A stretch of DNA of 64,000 bases from JAQBQB01 sp963757185 (GCA_963757185.1 CAVWQI010000009.1:62001-126000); one strand, 5' to 3'. Shown: positions 35,024 through 44,349, counted from the first letter of the stretch. A program made the numbers and translations. The notes: generated by a model not told the origin, from the letters alone.

Positions 35024-36604
35024 ATGGTGCATCGCCTTTGGCTCGCCGGGATTGCCGCGTCGCTCACACTCGCCGCGACGGCCGCGGCGCAGCAGCGGCC
35101 CAACGCTCCCGGAGGGCGTGGCGGCGCCGCGGCCGCACCGGAGTCCGTTGAGGCGGGCGTCCCGGCTTTCGAGAGAGTCTCGACCACGCACCATACCGCG
35201 AACATCAACGGCAAGGCGATCGCGTACACCGCGAACGCGGGCACGATGGTGGTTCGGGACGACGATGGGAAGCCGCAAGGCACGGTCTTCTACATCTCAT
35301 ACACGCGAGACCAGGAGGATCCGTCGACGCGCCCGGTCACCTTCTTCTTCAATGGCGGCCCGGGCTCCGCGTCCATCTGGCTGAGCATGGGATTGATGAG
35401 CCCTAAACATCCGGACATGGGGCCGAACGGTGCCGAGCCTGCCCCGCCGTACAACCTGGTCGACAATCCGTTCTCGCCGCTCGACGCGACGGACCTCGTG
35501 CAGGTCGACGCGATGATGACCGGCTACTCGCGGCCCGCGCCCGGCGCGAAGGTGACGGACTTCACCGGGGCGAGCAACGATCTCAAGATGTTCGGTCAGT
35601 TCATTCGGAACTATCTCGACAAGTACAACCGTTGGGGGTCGCCCAAGTTCCTGTTCGGCGAGAGCTACGGCACCTTCCGGTCCGCGGGACTCTCGTCCGA
35701 GCTGCAGAGCGCCGAGGGCATCGAATTGAACGGTGTGATGCTGCTCGGGACGGTGCTGGATCTCGCGCTCATTCAGCCCGCGCCGGCGAACGACCTGCCG
35801 TACCAGTGCTTCCTGCCGACATACACGGCGACGGCGTGGTACCACAAGCGGCTGCCCGCCGACGCGCAGAAGCTCTCGCTCGAACAAGTGGTTCAGCAGT
35901 CACGCACGTTCGCGTTTGGCGAATACGCCAGCGCTTTGGCCAAGGGCAACACGCTCACCGCCGCCGAGAAGAACGCGGCGGCGCAGCAAGTGGCGAGGCT
36001 CACTGGCCTGTCGACGCAATTCATCCTCAATACCAACCTGCGCGTCGATCCCGGCGTGTTTCGGACCGAGCTGCTGCGCGACCAGCGCGAGACGGTCGGC
36101 CGCTACGACAGCCGCATGATCGGTCTCAACGGCAACGCGTCCAGCCAGCGCCAGGACTACGACCCGTCCGACGTCGCTCCGTCGGGGGCGTTCATGTCGG
36201 CATACATGCGCTTCCTCCACAACGAGCTGGATTACAAGACCGATCTCCAGTACTACACCGGCGGTCATGCCGGCCGATGGGACTACTCGGGCATCCTCGC
36301 CGCGGGCAACCTCGGGAGCGGGTATCCGAGCACGTCGGATGCGCTGCGCACCGCGATGGCGAAGAACCCGTACCTGCACGTAATGGTAGGCGCCGGCTAC
36401 TACGACATGGCGACGCCGTTCGCCAACGCGGAGTACACGTTCCACCATCTCGGATACGACAAGACGTACGCGGATCGGGTGCAGTTCAAGTACTACGAGA
36501 GCGGGCACATGGCGTATCTGAACCAGACGTCGGCGAAGCAGCTGCGGGCCGACATCGCCAGCTTCGTCGAGTCGACGCAGCGACAGGCGAACCTCACGCC
36601 GTGA
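35024..36604 (+). CDS. S10 family serine carboxypeptidase (exported)
   Basis: This 526-aa protein has a signal peptide (1-22) and a Gly/Ala-rich stretch after it. It has the S10 hallmark FFFNGGPGSASIWLSMG near 107-123 (oxyanion region) and the nucleophile Ser214 in FLFGESYGTFRS. The catalytic His is in YYESGHMAYLNQ near the C-terminus, and an Asp candidate sits in the YDMATPFANAEYT region. S10 enzymes remove C-terminal residues from peptides and work at acid pH. The gene is read divergently from the BlaI unit and ends 6 bp before the convergent PPK2 gene. Confidence 0.9.
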   Translation: MVHRLWLAGIAASLTLAATAAAQQRPNAPGGRGGAAAAPESVEAGVPAFERVSTTHHTANINGKAIAYTANAGTMVVRDDDGKPQGTVFYISYTRDQEDPSTRPVTFFFNGGPGSASIWLSMGLMSPKHPDMGPNGAEPAPPYNLVDNPFSPLDATDLVQVDAMMTGYSRPAPGAKVTDFTGASNDLKMFGQFIRNYLDKYNRWGSPKFLFGESYGTFRSAGLSSELQSAEGIELNGVMLLGTVLDLALIQPAPANDLPYQCFLPTYTATAWYHKRLPADAQKLSLEQVVQQSRTFAFGEYASALAKGNTLTAAEKNAAAQQVARLTGLSTQFILNTNLRVDPGVFRTELLRDQRETVGRYDSRMIGLNGNASSQRQDYDPSDVAPSGAFMSAYMRFLHNELDYKTDLQYYTGGHAGRWDYSGILAAGNLGSGYPSTSDALRTAMAKNPYLHVMVGAGYYDMATPFANAEYTFHHLGYDKTYADRVQFKYYESGHMAYLNQTSAKQLRADIASFVESTQRQANLTP

Positions 36605-36610
36605 AATCGG

Positions 36611-37440
36611 TCAGCGCTTTCTTGCCGCGTGGTATTCACGGCGAATGCGATCCAGGTCAACCGTCGGCTTCGGGTAGCGCATGCCGAGCGCCTCCAGCTG
36701 CTCGACCACGATGCGAGCGATCGCGAAGTTGCGGAACCACTTGTGGTCGGCCGGAATCACGAACCACGGCGCGTGTTTGGTGCTGCACCGGGAGAGCGCG
36801 TCGTCGTATGCGCCGATGTAATCGTCCCAACGCTTGCGTTCGGCGTAGTCCGCCTCGCTGATCTTCCATCGCTTCGCCGGATCGTCGAGGCGATCCTTGA
36901 AGCGCCTCAACTGCTCTTCCTTGGAGATGTGCAGGAAGAACTTGAGGATGCGCGTTCCCGCCGCCGCGAGCCCTCCTCGAACGCGTTGATCTGATCGTAT
37001 CGCTCCGACCACACCGATTTCGGCACGAGCTTGTGCACGCGCACGACCAGCACGTCCTCGTAGTGCGATCGGTTGAAGATCTCGACCTCGCCCTTCGCCG
37101 GCGTCGCGCGATGAACGCGCCACAGAAAATCGTGCGACAGCTCTTCCGCTGACGGCGTCTTGAACGAGGTCACGCGGCAGCCCTGCGGGTTCATCGCGCC
37201 GAAGATGTGGGCGATCGTTCCGTCCTTCCCGGAGGTGTCCATGCCCTGCAGGCAGACCAGGAGCGAGCGCGCGTTCTCGGCGTAGAGCAGCGCCTGCAGT
37301 TCGTGAAGGCGAGCCTTGTCCGACTCCAGTTCCTCGGCCGCATCGGCCTTTCCGTCGCGGCCGTGCTCGAGTCCGGAATCGATCTTGTCCAGCCGAACCT
37401 TCGATCCGGGTTCGACGATGAAACGGTTGCTATAGTCCAT
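36611..37440 (-). pseudogene. Polyphosphate kinase 2 (PPK2), disrupted by a single frameshift
   Basis: The N-terminal part (from ATG 37440) reads MDYSNRFIVEPGSKVRLDKI and carries Walker A GMDTSGKDGTIAHIFG plus NRSHYEDVLVVRVHKLVP. The C-terminal part continues in another frame with LKFFLHISKEEQLRRFKDR and the PPK2 lid region DDPAKRWKISEADY. The frames join if one base is restored in a C3 run at 36971-36973 (G-run on the coding strand), giving FEEGLAAAGTRIL and a protein of about 276 aa, normal for PPK2. PPK2 makes nucleoside di- or triphosphates from polyphosphate. The cause may be a real mutation or a homopolymer sequencing error. Confidence 0.85.
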
Positions 37441-37496
37441 CGAGCGGGGCCTCCGTCGGGAAGTTACGACGCGCGGGTCCGAACTGCTTTGCTATT

Positions 37497-38810
37497 CTAC
37501 GAACTCGCCTTCGTGATCAGGACGACGACCCGATCCGGCTCATCTTGTGTGGACGGTGGTAGCGTCAGCGTGACGCTGTCGTGCGACTCGGCGACGTCGA
37601 CCTGTTGACCGCCCTTCAGCATCGCCGCTCGAACGACATGCGCGCCGAGTGCCGGAAGCGAAAGAGAGCGGTCGGGCCAGTCGAGTACGTGAACGAAGAT
37701 CGTGTCGCCGCGCCGCGTGGTTGCACCCCATGCGCGCGGACTCACCGGGCCGCCGCGCGTTCCATAGATGGAGCGTCCGTAGGTGCCGAGCCACTCGCCG
37801 ATCGCGCGGAGACGCTCGATCGCCTCCGGCTGAATTGTGCCGTCCGGCCGCGGGCCGATGTTGAGGAGCAGGTTGCCGTCGTTGCCCGCCGCGCGCACGA
37901 GATAGCCGACCAGCTCCCTCACCGACTTGAACTTCTTGTCGGTGATGTTGAACCCCCACGACTGGTTCATGGTGAGCGACGTCTCGAGCGGCAGCGCGCC
38001 GATCTCCCTCGTGTTGAATCCCGCGGTGTTCGCGCCGGGCAGATCCTGCTCGAACGTCTGAACGTCTTCGTCGGCCTTGGGTGCCTCGTGGTGGTTGGGA
38101 ACGATGAGCGCAGCCGGCTGAAGCCGATGGATCAGCGCGTACGTTTTCGCCAGCCGCCAGTCGGCGTCCGGCTTGTCCCACATGCCGTCGAACCAGATGC
38201 CGCCGATGGGCCCGTAGTTGGTGAGCAACTCGGTGAGCTGCGCATCCATGAAGTCGAGATAGCGATTCCAGTCCCCTGCCTCGGCGCGCCCTGTCGCATG
38301 CCCGGTTCGCCCGCGCGGCCAGTAGTCGGGATGATGCCAGTCGAGTTGGGAGTAGTAGAAGAAGAGTTTGATCCCGTTCGCGCGGCACTCGGCGGCGAGA
38401 TCCTTCATCGGGTCGCGGGCGAACGGCGTCCAGTCGACGATGTTGTAGCGATTCGCCTTCGTGGCGAACATCGAGAAGCCGTCGTGATGCCTCGCCGTGA
38501 TCGTGATGTACCGGATGCCGGCAGCCTTGGCGGTGGCCACCCACGCTCGCGCGTCGAATTTCACGGGGTTGAACGCCGACGCGAGCCACTCGTACGTGTC
38601 GACGGGGATGGAACGGTTCTCCATCACCCATTCGCCCTGGCCGAGTTGGCTGTACACGCCCCAGTGGACGAACATCCCGAACTTGGCATCGCGGAACCAT
38701 TCGCGAGCAGCGAGGCGTTCGGCGGGAACCGCCGGCGGACTCTGGCCGACGACGGCGCGAGTCGATAGGTGAGCGGCCAACAAGCCCGCGGCGAAACGAG
38801 CGAAGCGCAT
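37497..38810 (-). CDS. GH29 alpha-L-fucosidase, exported
   Basis: This 437-aa protein starts at ATG 38810 and has a signal peptide (about 1-23). Family-29 motifs are plain: WFRDAKFGMFVHWGVYS near the N-terminus, ITARHHDGFSMF, WHHPDYWP, and the catalytic nucleophile Asp in GGIWFDGMWDKP. A later GNDGNLLLNIGPRPDGTI segment is also typical, and a small C-terminal beta domain follows. The enzyme removes alpha-L-fucose from glycans outside the cytoplasm. It is divergent from the permease at 38932, with a symmetric AT-rich site between them. Confidence 0.92.
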   Translation of the reverse strand: MRFARFAAGLLAAHLSTRAVVGQSPPAVPAERLAAREWFRDAKFGMFVHWGVYSQLGQGEWVMENRSIPVDTYEWLASAFNPVKFDARAWVATAKAAGIRYITITARHHDGFSMFATKANRYNIVDWTPFARDPMKDLAAECRANGIKLFFYYSQLDWHHPDYWPRGRTGHATGRAEAGDWNRYLDFMDAQLTELLTNYGPIGGIWFDGMWDKPDADWRLAKTYALIHRLQPAALIVPNHHEAPKADEDVQTFEQDLPGANTAGFNTREIGALPLETSLTMNQSWGFNITDKKFKSVRELVGYLVRAAGNDGNLLLNIGPRPDGTIQPEAIERLRAIGEWLGTYGRSIYGTRGGPVSPRAWGATTRRGDTIFVHVLDWPDRSLSLPALGAHVVRAAMLKGGQQVDVAESHDSVTLTLPPSTQDEPDRVVVLITKASS

Positions 38811-38885
38811 CGCGAGAGAATACGCGTCCCGCCGTGCGGGGCAATCCCCGAGTCCGCCGGCGCGGTCTGGCGCTTGACGCCGAGG

Positions 38886-38901
38886 AGATAAAATATTATC
38901 T
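38886..38901. promoter_or_regulatory. AT-rich perfect dyad between fucosidase and permease genes
   Basis: AGATAA (38886-38891) and TTATCT (38896-38901) pair exactly around AATA, in GC-rich surroundings, 31 bp before the permease ATG. A preceding GGAGATAA string also occurs at the edge of the BlaI-linked dyad (34837-34844). It could be an operator or part of a promoter for either divergent gene. Confidence 0.45.
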
Positions 38902-38931
38902 ACTGGGAGACACTTTCTTGTCGCGGTGACC

Positions 38932-41379
38932 ATGACGACCGATCTGCGAGAAACCCTTCGCGCACTCCGCCGAGCCCCGGTGTTCACGACCGTCGCCGTG
39001 GTCACGCTGTCGCTCGCCATCGGAAGCGCGGCCGCCCTGTTCAGCGTCGTCGACGCAGTCTTCGTCCGGGGTCTGCCCTACCCGGCCGCCGACCGCCTGC
39101 AGACCATCTACGAGCGGAGCGACGACGCGTCGCTCCGCGTGCCCTCCTACCCGACGTTCCTCGATTGGCAGGCGCAAGCGTCGACGATGCGCGGCACGAT
39201 CGAGGGCCTCGCATTCGTGCGCGGCGACGGAGTGCTGATACCTGGCGCGGATGGTCCGGAACGGCAGATCGCCGCGTTCGTCACGCCAGGCTTCTTCGAC
39301 CTCATGGGAACGCGGCCCTTCATGGGGCGTCTCTTTGCCGCCGACGACGAGTCCCCCGGCTCTCCGCGTGTAGCCGTGATCTCGTACGACTACTTCATGC
39401 GACGCTTCGGCGGCGATCGGTCCATGCTCGGCTCCACAATCAGCATCGACAGCGTGCCGACGAGGATCATCGGCGTCGCGCCGCGTGGCTTCGCCTATCC
39501 GAACTTCGCCGGCACAGGAAACTGGCTCCCGCCGGTCGTCTGGCAACCGATTGCCGTTTTTCAATCGACACACACGGCATTGGCGAAGCGCGGCCTGCAC
39601 GTCGACAGCCGCGCCCTCGTGCGCTTGGCCGCTCGCGCCGACACGACGCGCGTGACCGCCGCCATGAAGGCGCTTCAGGGACATCTCGCCGAGGCTTATC
39701 CGGTGGAGCAGGCGCACTGGACGTCGGTGTCGCTGCGAAGTCTGCCGGATGAGCTGTTCGGAAGTTTGTCGACCACGCTGACGCTCATCGGCGGCGCCAT
39801 CGCATTGATGCTGGGACTCGCCTGCGCCAACATCGCCAATCTCCTGCTCATTCGCGCGAGCGTGGGAGAACGCGACATGGCCGTACGCGCCGCGCTCGGC
39901 GCCGGAACCTGGCGACTCGTGCGGCGACAGCTCACCGAGGTCGCCGTGATCACGATCGCGGCCGGGATCGTCGGAACCTGGCTTGGATCGCTGGCTGTGG
40001 CCGCGCTTCGTCCCTACGCCGCGCAACGGTTTCCGTTCGCCGGCGACATTCACGTCGACTGGCGCGCCGCCGTGTTCGTGCTGGCGCTCGTGATAGGCAT
40101 CGCCGCGCTCGTCGGAACGTTCCCCGTGCTCCATCTGAAGCGCGGCACGCTCGTGGATCGACTACGCGGCGGAGCGACGATGCTCGCGCACGGAGTGGCG
40201 GAACGGCGAACGCGCGATGCGCTCGCCACGATCCAACTCGCGCTCGCGATCGCGGTCCTGATCGGCGCCGGTTTGCTCATTCAAAGCCTGCGTCGGCTCT
40301 CGGACGTTCCGCTTGGCTACGATCCGGATGTGGTTTCGTTCGCGATCTCACCGCCGGCTCACCGCTACGACGAGCCCGCCCAGGCCGCGGCGCTCTACAA
40401 GCGAATCCTTGATGCGACTGCCGCCGTGCCTTCGGCCGAGGCAAGCGCGGTGGCAGGGGGCGCGCTTCTTCCGGCGAAGATCGAGACGGAAGGGCAAACG
40501 AGCGCCGTCGCGCCACCGACTGCGCTCTATCATCCGGTGTCGGCGGGCTACTTCTCGCTGATGAAAGTTCGTCTTGTCGCGGGTCGAGCGTTCAACGACG
40601 AGGACATGCGCACGCCGGCGGGATTCGTGATCACCGAGAATTTGGCGAAGAAGCTCTGGGCCGGCTCGAGCGCGCTCGGTCAAAGAATCACCGTCCACCG
40701 TCAATCGCAGGCGCGGGCCGATTTTGGTCAGCCGATCACGCTGCCGGTGGTCGGCGTCGTCGCCGACCATCGCGCCTTCGGGGCGGAGGCCGATCCACCG
40801 GCGCAGATCTTTCTGCCGTACACGCTCGAGGTCTGGCCGTGGATGAACTTCGTCGTCCGCGCGCCGCGCACGGCAACTGTGGCATCGCAAGTCGAGCGCG
40901 CGGTCCGCGACGTCGAGCCGGCGGTCAACTTCCTCGGCAAACCGAACGCGGCGCCGACCGGACTGGCGCCGCTGCTCACGAATCCGCGCGTCTTCGTGAT
41001 GAGTCTCATGAGCGCGTTCGGCGCGATCGCGCTGTTGTTGGCCGCGATCGGCCTGTACGGGATCATCGCTTACGGCGTGACGCAGCGAACGCGCGAAATG
41101 GGCGTTCGCATCGCCGTCGGTGCCACGTCGAGGGACGTGATCGCGCTCGTGATGCGGCACGCGCTCGGACTCGTGGCGTTTGGCGTCGCCGCCGGCCTCG
41201 CGGCCGGCGTGCTCGGATCGCGGCTCGTCCGCTCGCTGTTGTTCGCGACCAGTGCGACGGATGGAGCGACGTTCGTTGTCGTGCCGTGCCTCCTCGCGAT
41301 CGTCGCGGTGGTGGCGAGCCTCGTGCCGGCGCGGCGGGCAGCCCGCGTCGATCCGATCGTCGCGCTTCGGGGAGAGTAA
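38932..41379 (+). CDS. ADOP/MacB-type ABC transporter permease (FtsX domains)
   Basis: This 815-aa protein starts at ATG 38932 (GTG 38926 possible). It has the N-terminal signature of acidobacterial duplicated orphan permeases, LRETLRALRRAPVFTTVAVVTLSLAIG. A periplasmic MacB-like core domain follows (FVTPGFFDLMGTRPFMGRLF), then an FtsX domain (about 290-370), a second periplasmic domain (YFSLMKVRLVAGRAFN) and a second FtsX domain ending ARRAARVDPIVALRGE. No ATPase gene is adjacent, which is typical of this group. Roles include export or mechanotransmission for lipoproteins, drugs or siderophores. Confidence 0.85.
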   Translation: MTTDLRETLRALRRAPVFTTVAVVTLSLAIGSAAALFSVVDAVFVRGLPYPAADRLQTIYERSDDASLRVPSYPTFLDWQAQASTMRGTIEGLAFVRGDGVLIPGADGPERQIAAFVTPGFFDLMGTRPFMGRLFAADDESPGSPRVAVISYDYFMRRFGGDRSMLGSTISIDSVPTRIIGVAPRGFAYPNFAGTGNWLPPVVWQPIAVFQSTHTALAKRGLHVDSRALVRLAARADTTRVTAAMKALQGHLAEAYPVEQAHWTSVSLRSLPDELFGSLSTTLTLIGGAIALMLGLACANIANLLLIRASVGERDMAVRAALGAGTWRLVRRQLTEVAVITIAAGIVGTWLGSLAVAALRPYAAQRFPFAGDIHVDWRAAVFVLALVIGIAALVGTFPVLHLKRGTLVDRLRGGATMLAHGVAERRTRDALATIQLALAIAVLIGAGLLIQSLRRLSDVPLGYDPDVVSFAISPPAHRYDEPAQAAALYKRILDATAAVPSAEASAVAGGALLPAKIETEGQTSAVAPPTALYHPVSAGYFSLMKVRLVAGRAFNDEDMRTPAGFVITENLAKKLWAGSSALGQRITVHRQSQARADFGQPITLPVVGVVADHRAFGAEADPPAQIFLPYTLEVWPWMNFVVRAPRTATVASQVERAVRDVEPAVNFLGKPNAAPTGLAPLLTNPRVFVMSLMSAFGAIALLLAAIGLYGIIAYGVTQRTREMGVRIAVGATSRDVIALVMRHALGLVAFGVAAGLAAGVLGSRLVRSLLFATSATDGATFVVVPCLLAIVAVVASLVPARRAARVDPIVALRGE

Positions 41380-41462
41380 GCGTCGGTCGCCGAGGAATCG
41401 AGTTCCCGAGCGACCTCTGTTTCGCTGCTTGTCCGCGGCACCTCGACGATGAAGATTCGGGC

Positions 41463-41792
41463 ATGGCTCGGCTCACTTTCGGCGTATTTGCCGGTTTGAT
41501 CTACGGCGCCCTGTCCGCCGCGGCGATGCTGCCGCTGACGTTTCCCGACAAGCGCGCGGCCCTGCTTGGCGCGTTTCTCAATCGTCTGGCGATCGGTGTC
41601 GTGATCGGCGCGACCGTTGGAGCGCCTCAGGTCGACGCGCTGCGCCTGCCCCCGTGGATCGTCGGGGTTGTCGTCGGCGTGCTGCTCAGCGCCGCCGACG
41701 CCGTGATCACGAAGGCGTATGCACCAATTCTGATTCTCGGGGCGATCGGGGGCGGCGTGATCGGCTGGTTGACCGGGCGCCTAGGACAATAG
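41463..41792 (+). CDS. Small membrane protein, unknown function
   Basis: This 109-aa protein has about four hydrophobic segments (4-25, 38-53, 64-82 and 88-104) with Gly-rich helix contacts (GAIGGGVIGWLTG). An upstream open frame inside the permease gene is a shadow; ATG 41463 is the sensible start. I recognise no family. It lies 83 bp after the ADOP-type permease and may belong to the same transcript. Confidence 0.6.
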   Translation: MARLTFGVFAGLIYGALSAAAMLPLTFPDKRAALLGAFLNRLAIGVVIGATVGAPQVDALRLPPWIVGVVVGVLLSAADAVITKAYAPILILGAIGGGVIGWLTGRLGQ

Positions 41793-41818
41793 GGTTCCCC
41801 GGTCTAGCGGGTTTCTCG

Positions 41819-42220
41819 CTACGTCGGACGCCTGAGCGGGACGAGGACATACGTCGTAAGCATCGAGAACAGGCCCAGTGCATACGACTGCGTTTCGTTG
41901 CTCAAGAGAAACAGAACTCCGCCGAAGAGAGCGGCTCCTTCTCCGCACGCCCACACGGAGAGGATTTTTGAATTGCGCTCGGGACCGTCGCCCATCAGCC
42001 TGATCCCTCCGCGCATCGCAAGGGCGAAGACGACGGCGCCGACGCACACGCCGAGTTGCGCATAAGTCAGCGGCGCCTGCGCCGGCCGGATCGGGAACCT
42101 GCCGGCTCGATGAACGAACCAGACGACGACGCCGAACGCGATCACCCCAAACCAAAGCGCCATTCCGATGAGCCCCAGGGCGTTGGTCTGGAGTTGGTTG
42201 GGCTGCGCTCGCGTGGCCAT
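41819..42220 (-). CDS. Four-helix membrane protein, unknown function
   Basis: This 133-aa protein has hydrophobic stretches at about 16-37, 51-68, 91-106 and 111-127. The first loop, VHRAGRFPIRPAQAPLTYAQL, and the short cytoplasmic loop GIRLMGDGPERNSKI are polar. It has no signal peptide beyond the first helix. I cannot name a family. It is transcribed against its neighbours on both sides. Confidence 0.6.
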   Translation of the reverse strand: MATRAQPNQLQTNALGLIGMALWFGVIAFGVVVWFVHRAGRFPIRPAQAPLTYAQLGVCVGAVVFALAMRGGIRLMGDGPERNSKILSVWACGEGAALFGGVLFLLSNETQSYALGLFSMLTTYVLVPLRRPT

Positions 42221-42394
42221 TCTCGTTCTCGTATGCTGGGGGGCGGTGCACCAACGTAGAGCGCCAGGCGCGACGCCGAAAGCGGCGTCGAGGTCTCGGC
42301 GATGGGTCGGTTTTGGCGTCCACGCCGGCGCCGATCACGCGCGATAGATTGACGTGGAATGGAACTCGTGTCCGCGCCCCGAGGAGGCCTTCGC

Positions 42395-42754
42395 ATGAGG
42401 GCCGCTGACAGCGCCGGAGTGGCGGCGGCCATTGTCGCGGCGCTCTGCTGTGCCGGGACGCCGATCATCGTCAGTGCGCTCGCCGCCCTCGGGCTTGGCT
42501 TCCTTCGCAAGGACGCGATACTGTGGCCCGTCATGCTCGGCTCGCTGCTCATAGCGCTGTGGGGGTTCTGGCGCGGGCTGCGCGCGCATCGTAAGGCCGG
42601 GCCCTTGTTGCTTGGAATCGCCGGTGCCGTGTCCCTCGCGTCCGGCGTCATCATCGTCCACGGATTCCCAGCGATGCAGATGATTTATGGCGGGGCCGTC
42701 GTCCTGGTCATCGCGACGCTCTGGAACGTGCGGGCCCGGCGCGCATCGGACTGA
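42395..42754 (+). CDS. MerT/MerF/MerC-like membrane protein with a CC motif
   Basis: This 119-aa protein starts at ATG 42395 behind an excellent GAGGAGG site, which favours it over an ORF start at 42359. Four hydrophobic helices are present. The first carries a Cys-Cys pair in AALCCAGTPIIVSALAALGLGFL, as in small mercuric transporters (MerT, MerF, MerC), which use such pairs to bind metal in the membrane. No merA, merP or MerR gene is nearby, so transport of mercury itself is not supported. Another soft-metal role or a general homologue is possible. Confidence 0.55.
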   Translation: MRAADSAGVAAAIVAALCCAGTPIIVSALAALGLGFLRKDAILWPVMLGSLLIALWGFWRGLRAHRKAGPLLLGIAGAVSLASGVIIVHGFPAMQMIYGGAVVLVIATLWNVRARRASD

Positions 42755-42964
42755 CCGGCAACCCCAGAACGTCTTGACGCCGCCGACCCGATTTTGCAAT
42801 GTCCACTCGGCGCCGATCCGCGCCCAACCTCTCGAGACTCCGCCCCAGCCGGAGTCGAATGCGAGGCAAAGGGGGGCAGACTCCCGGATCCGTTCGTCGG
42901 TCCTTTGCGTCACCGCGTGCGCTGCTGGGGAGTGGCCCGTGGTGTACCCAAAGGAGACCAGACG

Positions 42965-43660
42965 ATGCCCAGCCAAAAAGATTTCAAGCGCCTCGTGCGC
43001 GCTCGCATGCGGAAGACCGGCGAAGCCTACACCGCCGCCCGCGCCAAGCTGCTCGCCAAGCCGTCACGTTCAAGCACAGCCAAGAAAACTGCGCGCTCCA
43101 GCTCAGCCGCGGTCGATTACGCGAAGCTCGCCGGCATGAGCGACGTGGTCGTGAAAGAAAAGACCGGTTGCCAGTGGGACCGATGGGTGAAAGCTCTCGA
43201 CTCTCACGGCGCGGCGGAGATGCCGCATCGCGAGATCGTCGACCTGGTTCAGAAGAAGTACAAAGTAGGCGACTGGTGGTCGCAAATGGTGACGGTCGGC
43301 TACGAGCGCATCAAAGGCTTGCGCGCGCGCGGCCAACGGCGCGACGGGAGCTACGAGGCGACCAAGTCGCGGACGTTCAACGTTCCGATCGCCGCGCTGC
43401 ATCACGCCTTCGCCGACCCAACCGTTCGCCGTCGGTGGCTCGATGAACCCGGCGTGAAGGTTCGCACGTCGATTCCGCCCAAATCGATCAGACTCGGCTT
43501 CGCCGACGGAAGCATCGTTGCCGTTGGGTTCACTCCGAAGGGTGATGCGAAAAGCTGTGTCGCGCTGAGCCACGCGAAGCTGCGGAGCAAGGAGGAGGCG
43601 GCGAAAGTGAAAGAGGACTGGGCGAACAGGCTGAACTCGCTGGGCCAAGTGTTGCGGTAG
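42965..43660 (+). CDS. DUF4287-like plus SRPBCC-like domain protein
   Basis: This 231-aa soluble protein starts at ATG 42965 after GGAGA. Its N-terminus is basic (SQKDFKRLVRARMRKTGEAYTAA), followed by a Ser/Lys/Ala-rich linker. A central module then reads VVVKEKTGCQWDRWVKALDSHG and WWSQMVTVGYERIKG, a pattern I associate with DUF4287. The C-terminal 100 residues (TFNVPIAALHHAFADPTVRRRW...SCVALSHAKL) look like an SRPBCC/AHSA1-type ligand-binding fold. Related proteins have unknown roles. Confidence 0.65.
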   Translation: MPSQKDFKRLVRARMRKTGEAYTAARAKLLAKPSRSSTAKKTARSSSAAVDYAKLAGMSDVVVKEKTGCQWDRWVKALDSHGAAEMPHREIVDLVQKKYKVGDWWSQMVTVGYERIKGLRARGQRRDGSYEATKSRTFNVPIAALHHAFADPTVRRRWLDEPGVKVRTSIPPKSIRLGFADGSIVAVGFTPKGDAKSCVALSHAKLRSKEEAAKVKEDWANRLNSLGQVLR

Positions 43661-43964
43661 CGGAGGGCGCCGGCCTCCGGTCTCCGGTCTCCGGACCGCT
43701 TGTTGACCCGGAGATCGGAGACCGGAGACCGCAAACCGGTAGAGTTTGCCGAGTGGTCCGGACAAGCGAATGGTTCGATCGGACGCACGAGACAACGCGA
43801 TCGACGAATGAATGGAGCAAGGCAGTTGAGATTCGCGCCGAAGCCGACGCGCGGCGCTGGAATCAGGCTCGGCGCATTAGCGTTTCCATACACGCCTCCG
43901 ACCATTCACGGCATCCATCGTGCGGCGACAACGGCCCAACCACGCCTCACCAGCCGGAGGGCAC
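43661..43964. other. Intergenic region with a 16-bp inverted repeat; no gene seen
   Basis: This 304-bp stretch separates the SRPBCC-type gene from the His-rich gene. Its left half is the GGTCTCCGG inverted repeat (43678-43731). The right half holds only a CCGGAGGG ribosome-binding site just before 43965. No frame in it has protein character. Confidence 0.5.
43678..43731. repeat. REP-like perfect 16-bp inverted repeat
   Basis: Arms CGGTCTCCGGTCTCCG (43678-43693) and CGGAGACCGGAGACCG (43716-43731) are exact reverse complements around a 22-nt loop. Each arm is itself a 7-bp tandem (GGTCTCC twice). It begins 17 bp after a stop codon and could stop transcription. Short relatives of this word occur at about 44391-44420 and 52836-52865. 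Confidence 0.7.
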
Positions 43965-44339
43965 ATGTCCCCACAGACGCAAACCGAGCACACGCAGCCC
44001 GACCATGCGCGAACCGCGCATCCCCACGTTCACGGCCCGAATTGCGGCCACGCCAGCATCAAGCACGACGGTCACCAGGACTATCTTCACGATGGGCACC
44101 TTCACCACCAGATCGGGTCGAAGGTCGAGGAGCACAGCATCGCCGTGAGCGCCACGAACCCGGCGGCGTGCACGCCGGATCACCAGTGCGACGGTCACGA
44201 GAAGTCCCATCGGCACGGCCCAGGCTGCGGACACGATGCCGTGCCGCACGGCGATCACGCGGACTACGTGGTTAAAGGACATCTGCACCACGTACATGCC
44301 GGTCATTGCGACGATCACGGTGCGGTGAGCCTGGCCTGA
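43965..44339 (+). CDS. Histidine-rich, duplicated metal-binding protein
   Basis: This 124-aa protein starts at ATG 43965 after CCGGAGGG. It is full of His: two copies of one module of about 35-40 aa, HGPNCGHASIKHDGHQDYLH and HGPGCGHDAVPHGDHADYV, each continuing into GHLHHxH. Cysteines pair as NCGH and PGCGH, with CTPDHQC between the copies. There is no signal peptide, so it is probably a cytoplasmic zinc, nickel or copper buffer or chaperone. A MerC-like membrane protein is encoded 1.2 kb upstream. A perfect hairpin follows the stop codon. Confidence 0.7.
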   Translation: MSPQTQTEHTQPDHARTAHPHVHGPNCGHASIKHDGHQDYLHDGHLHHQIGSKVEEHSIAVSATNPAACTPDHQCDGHEKSHRHGPGCGHDAVPHGDHADYVVKGHLHHVHAGHCDDHGAVSLA

Positions 44340-44349
44340 CGCTAAGATC

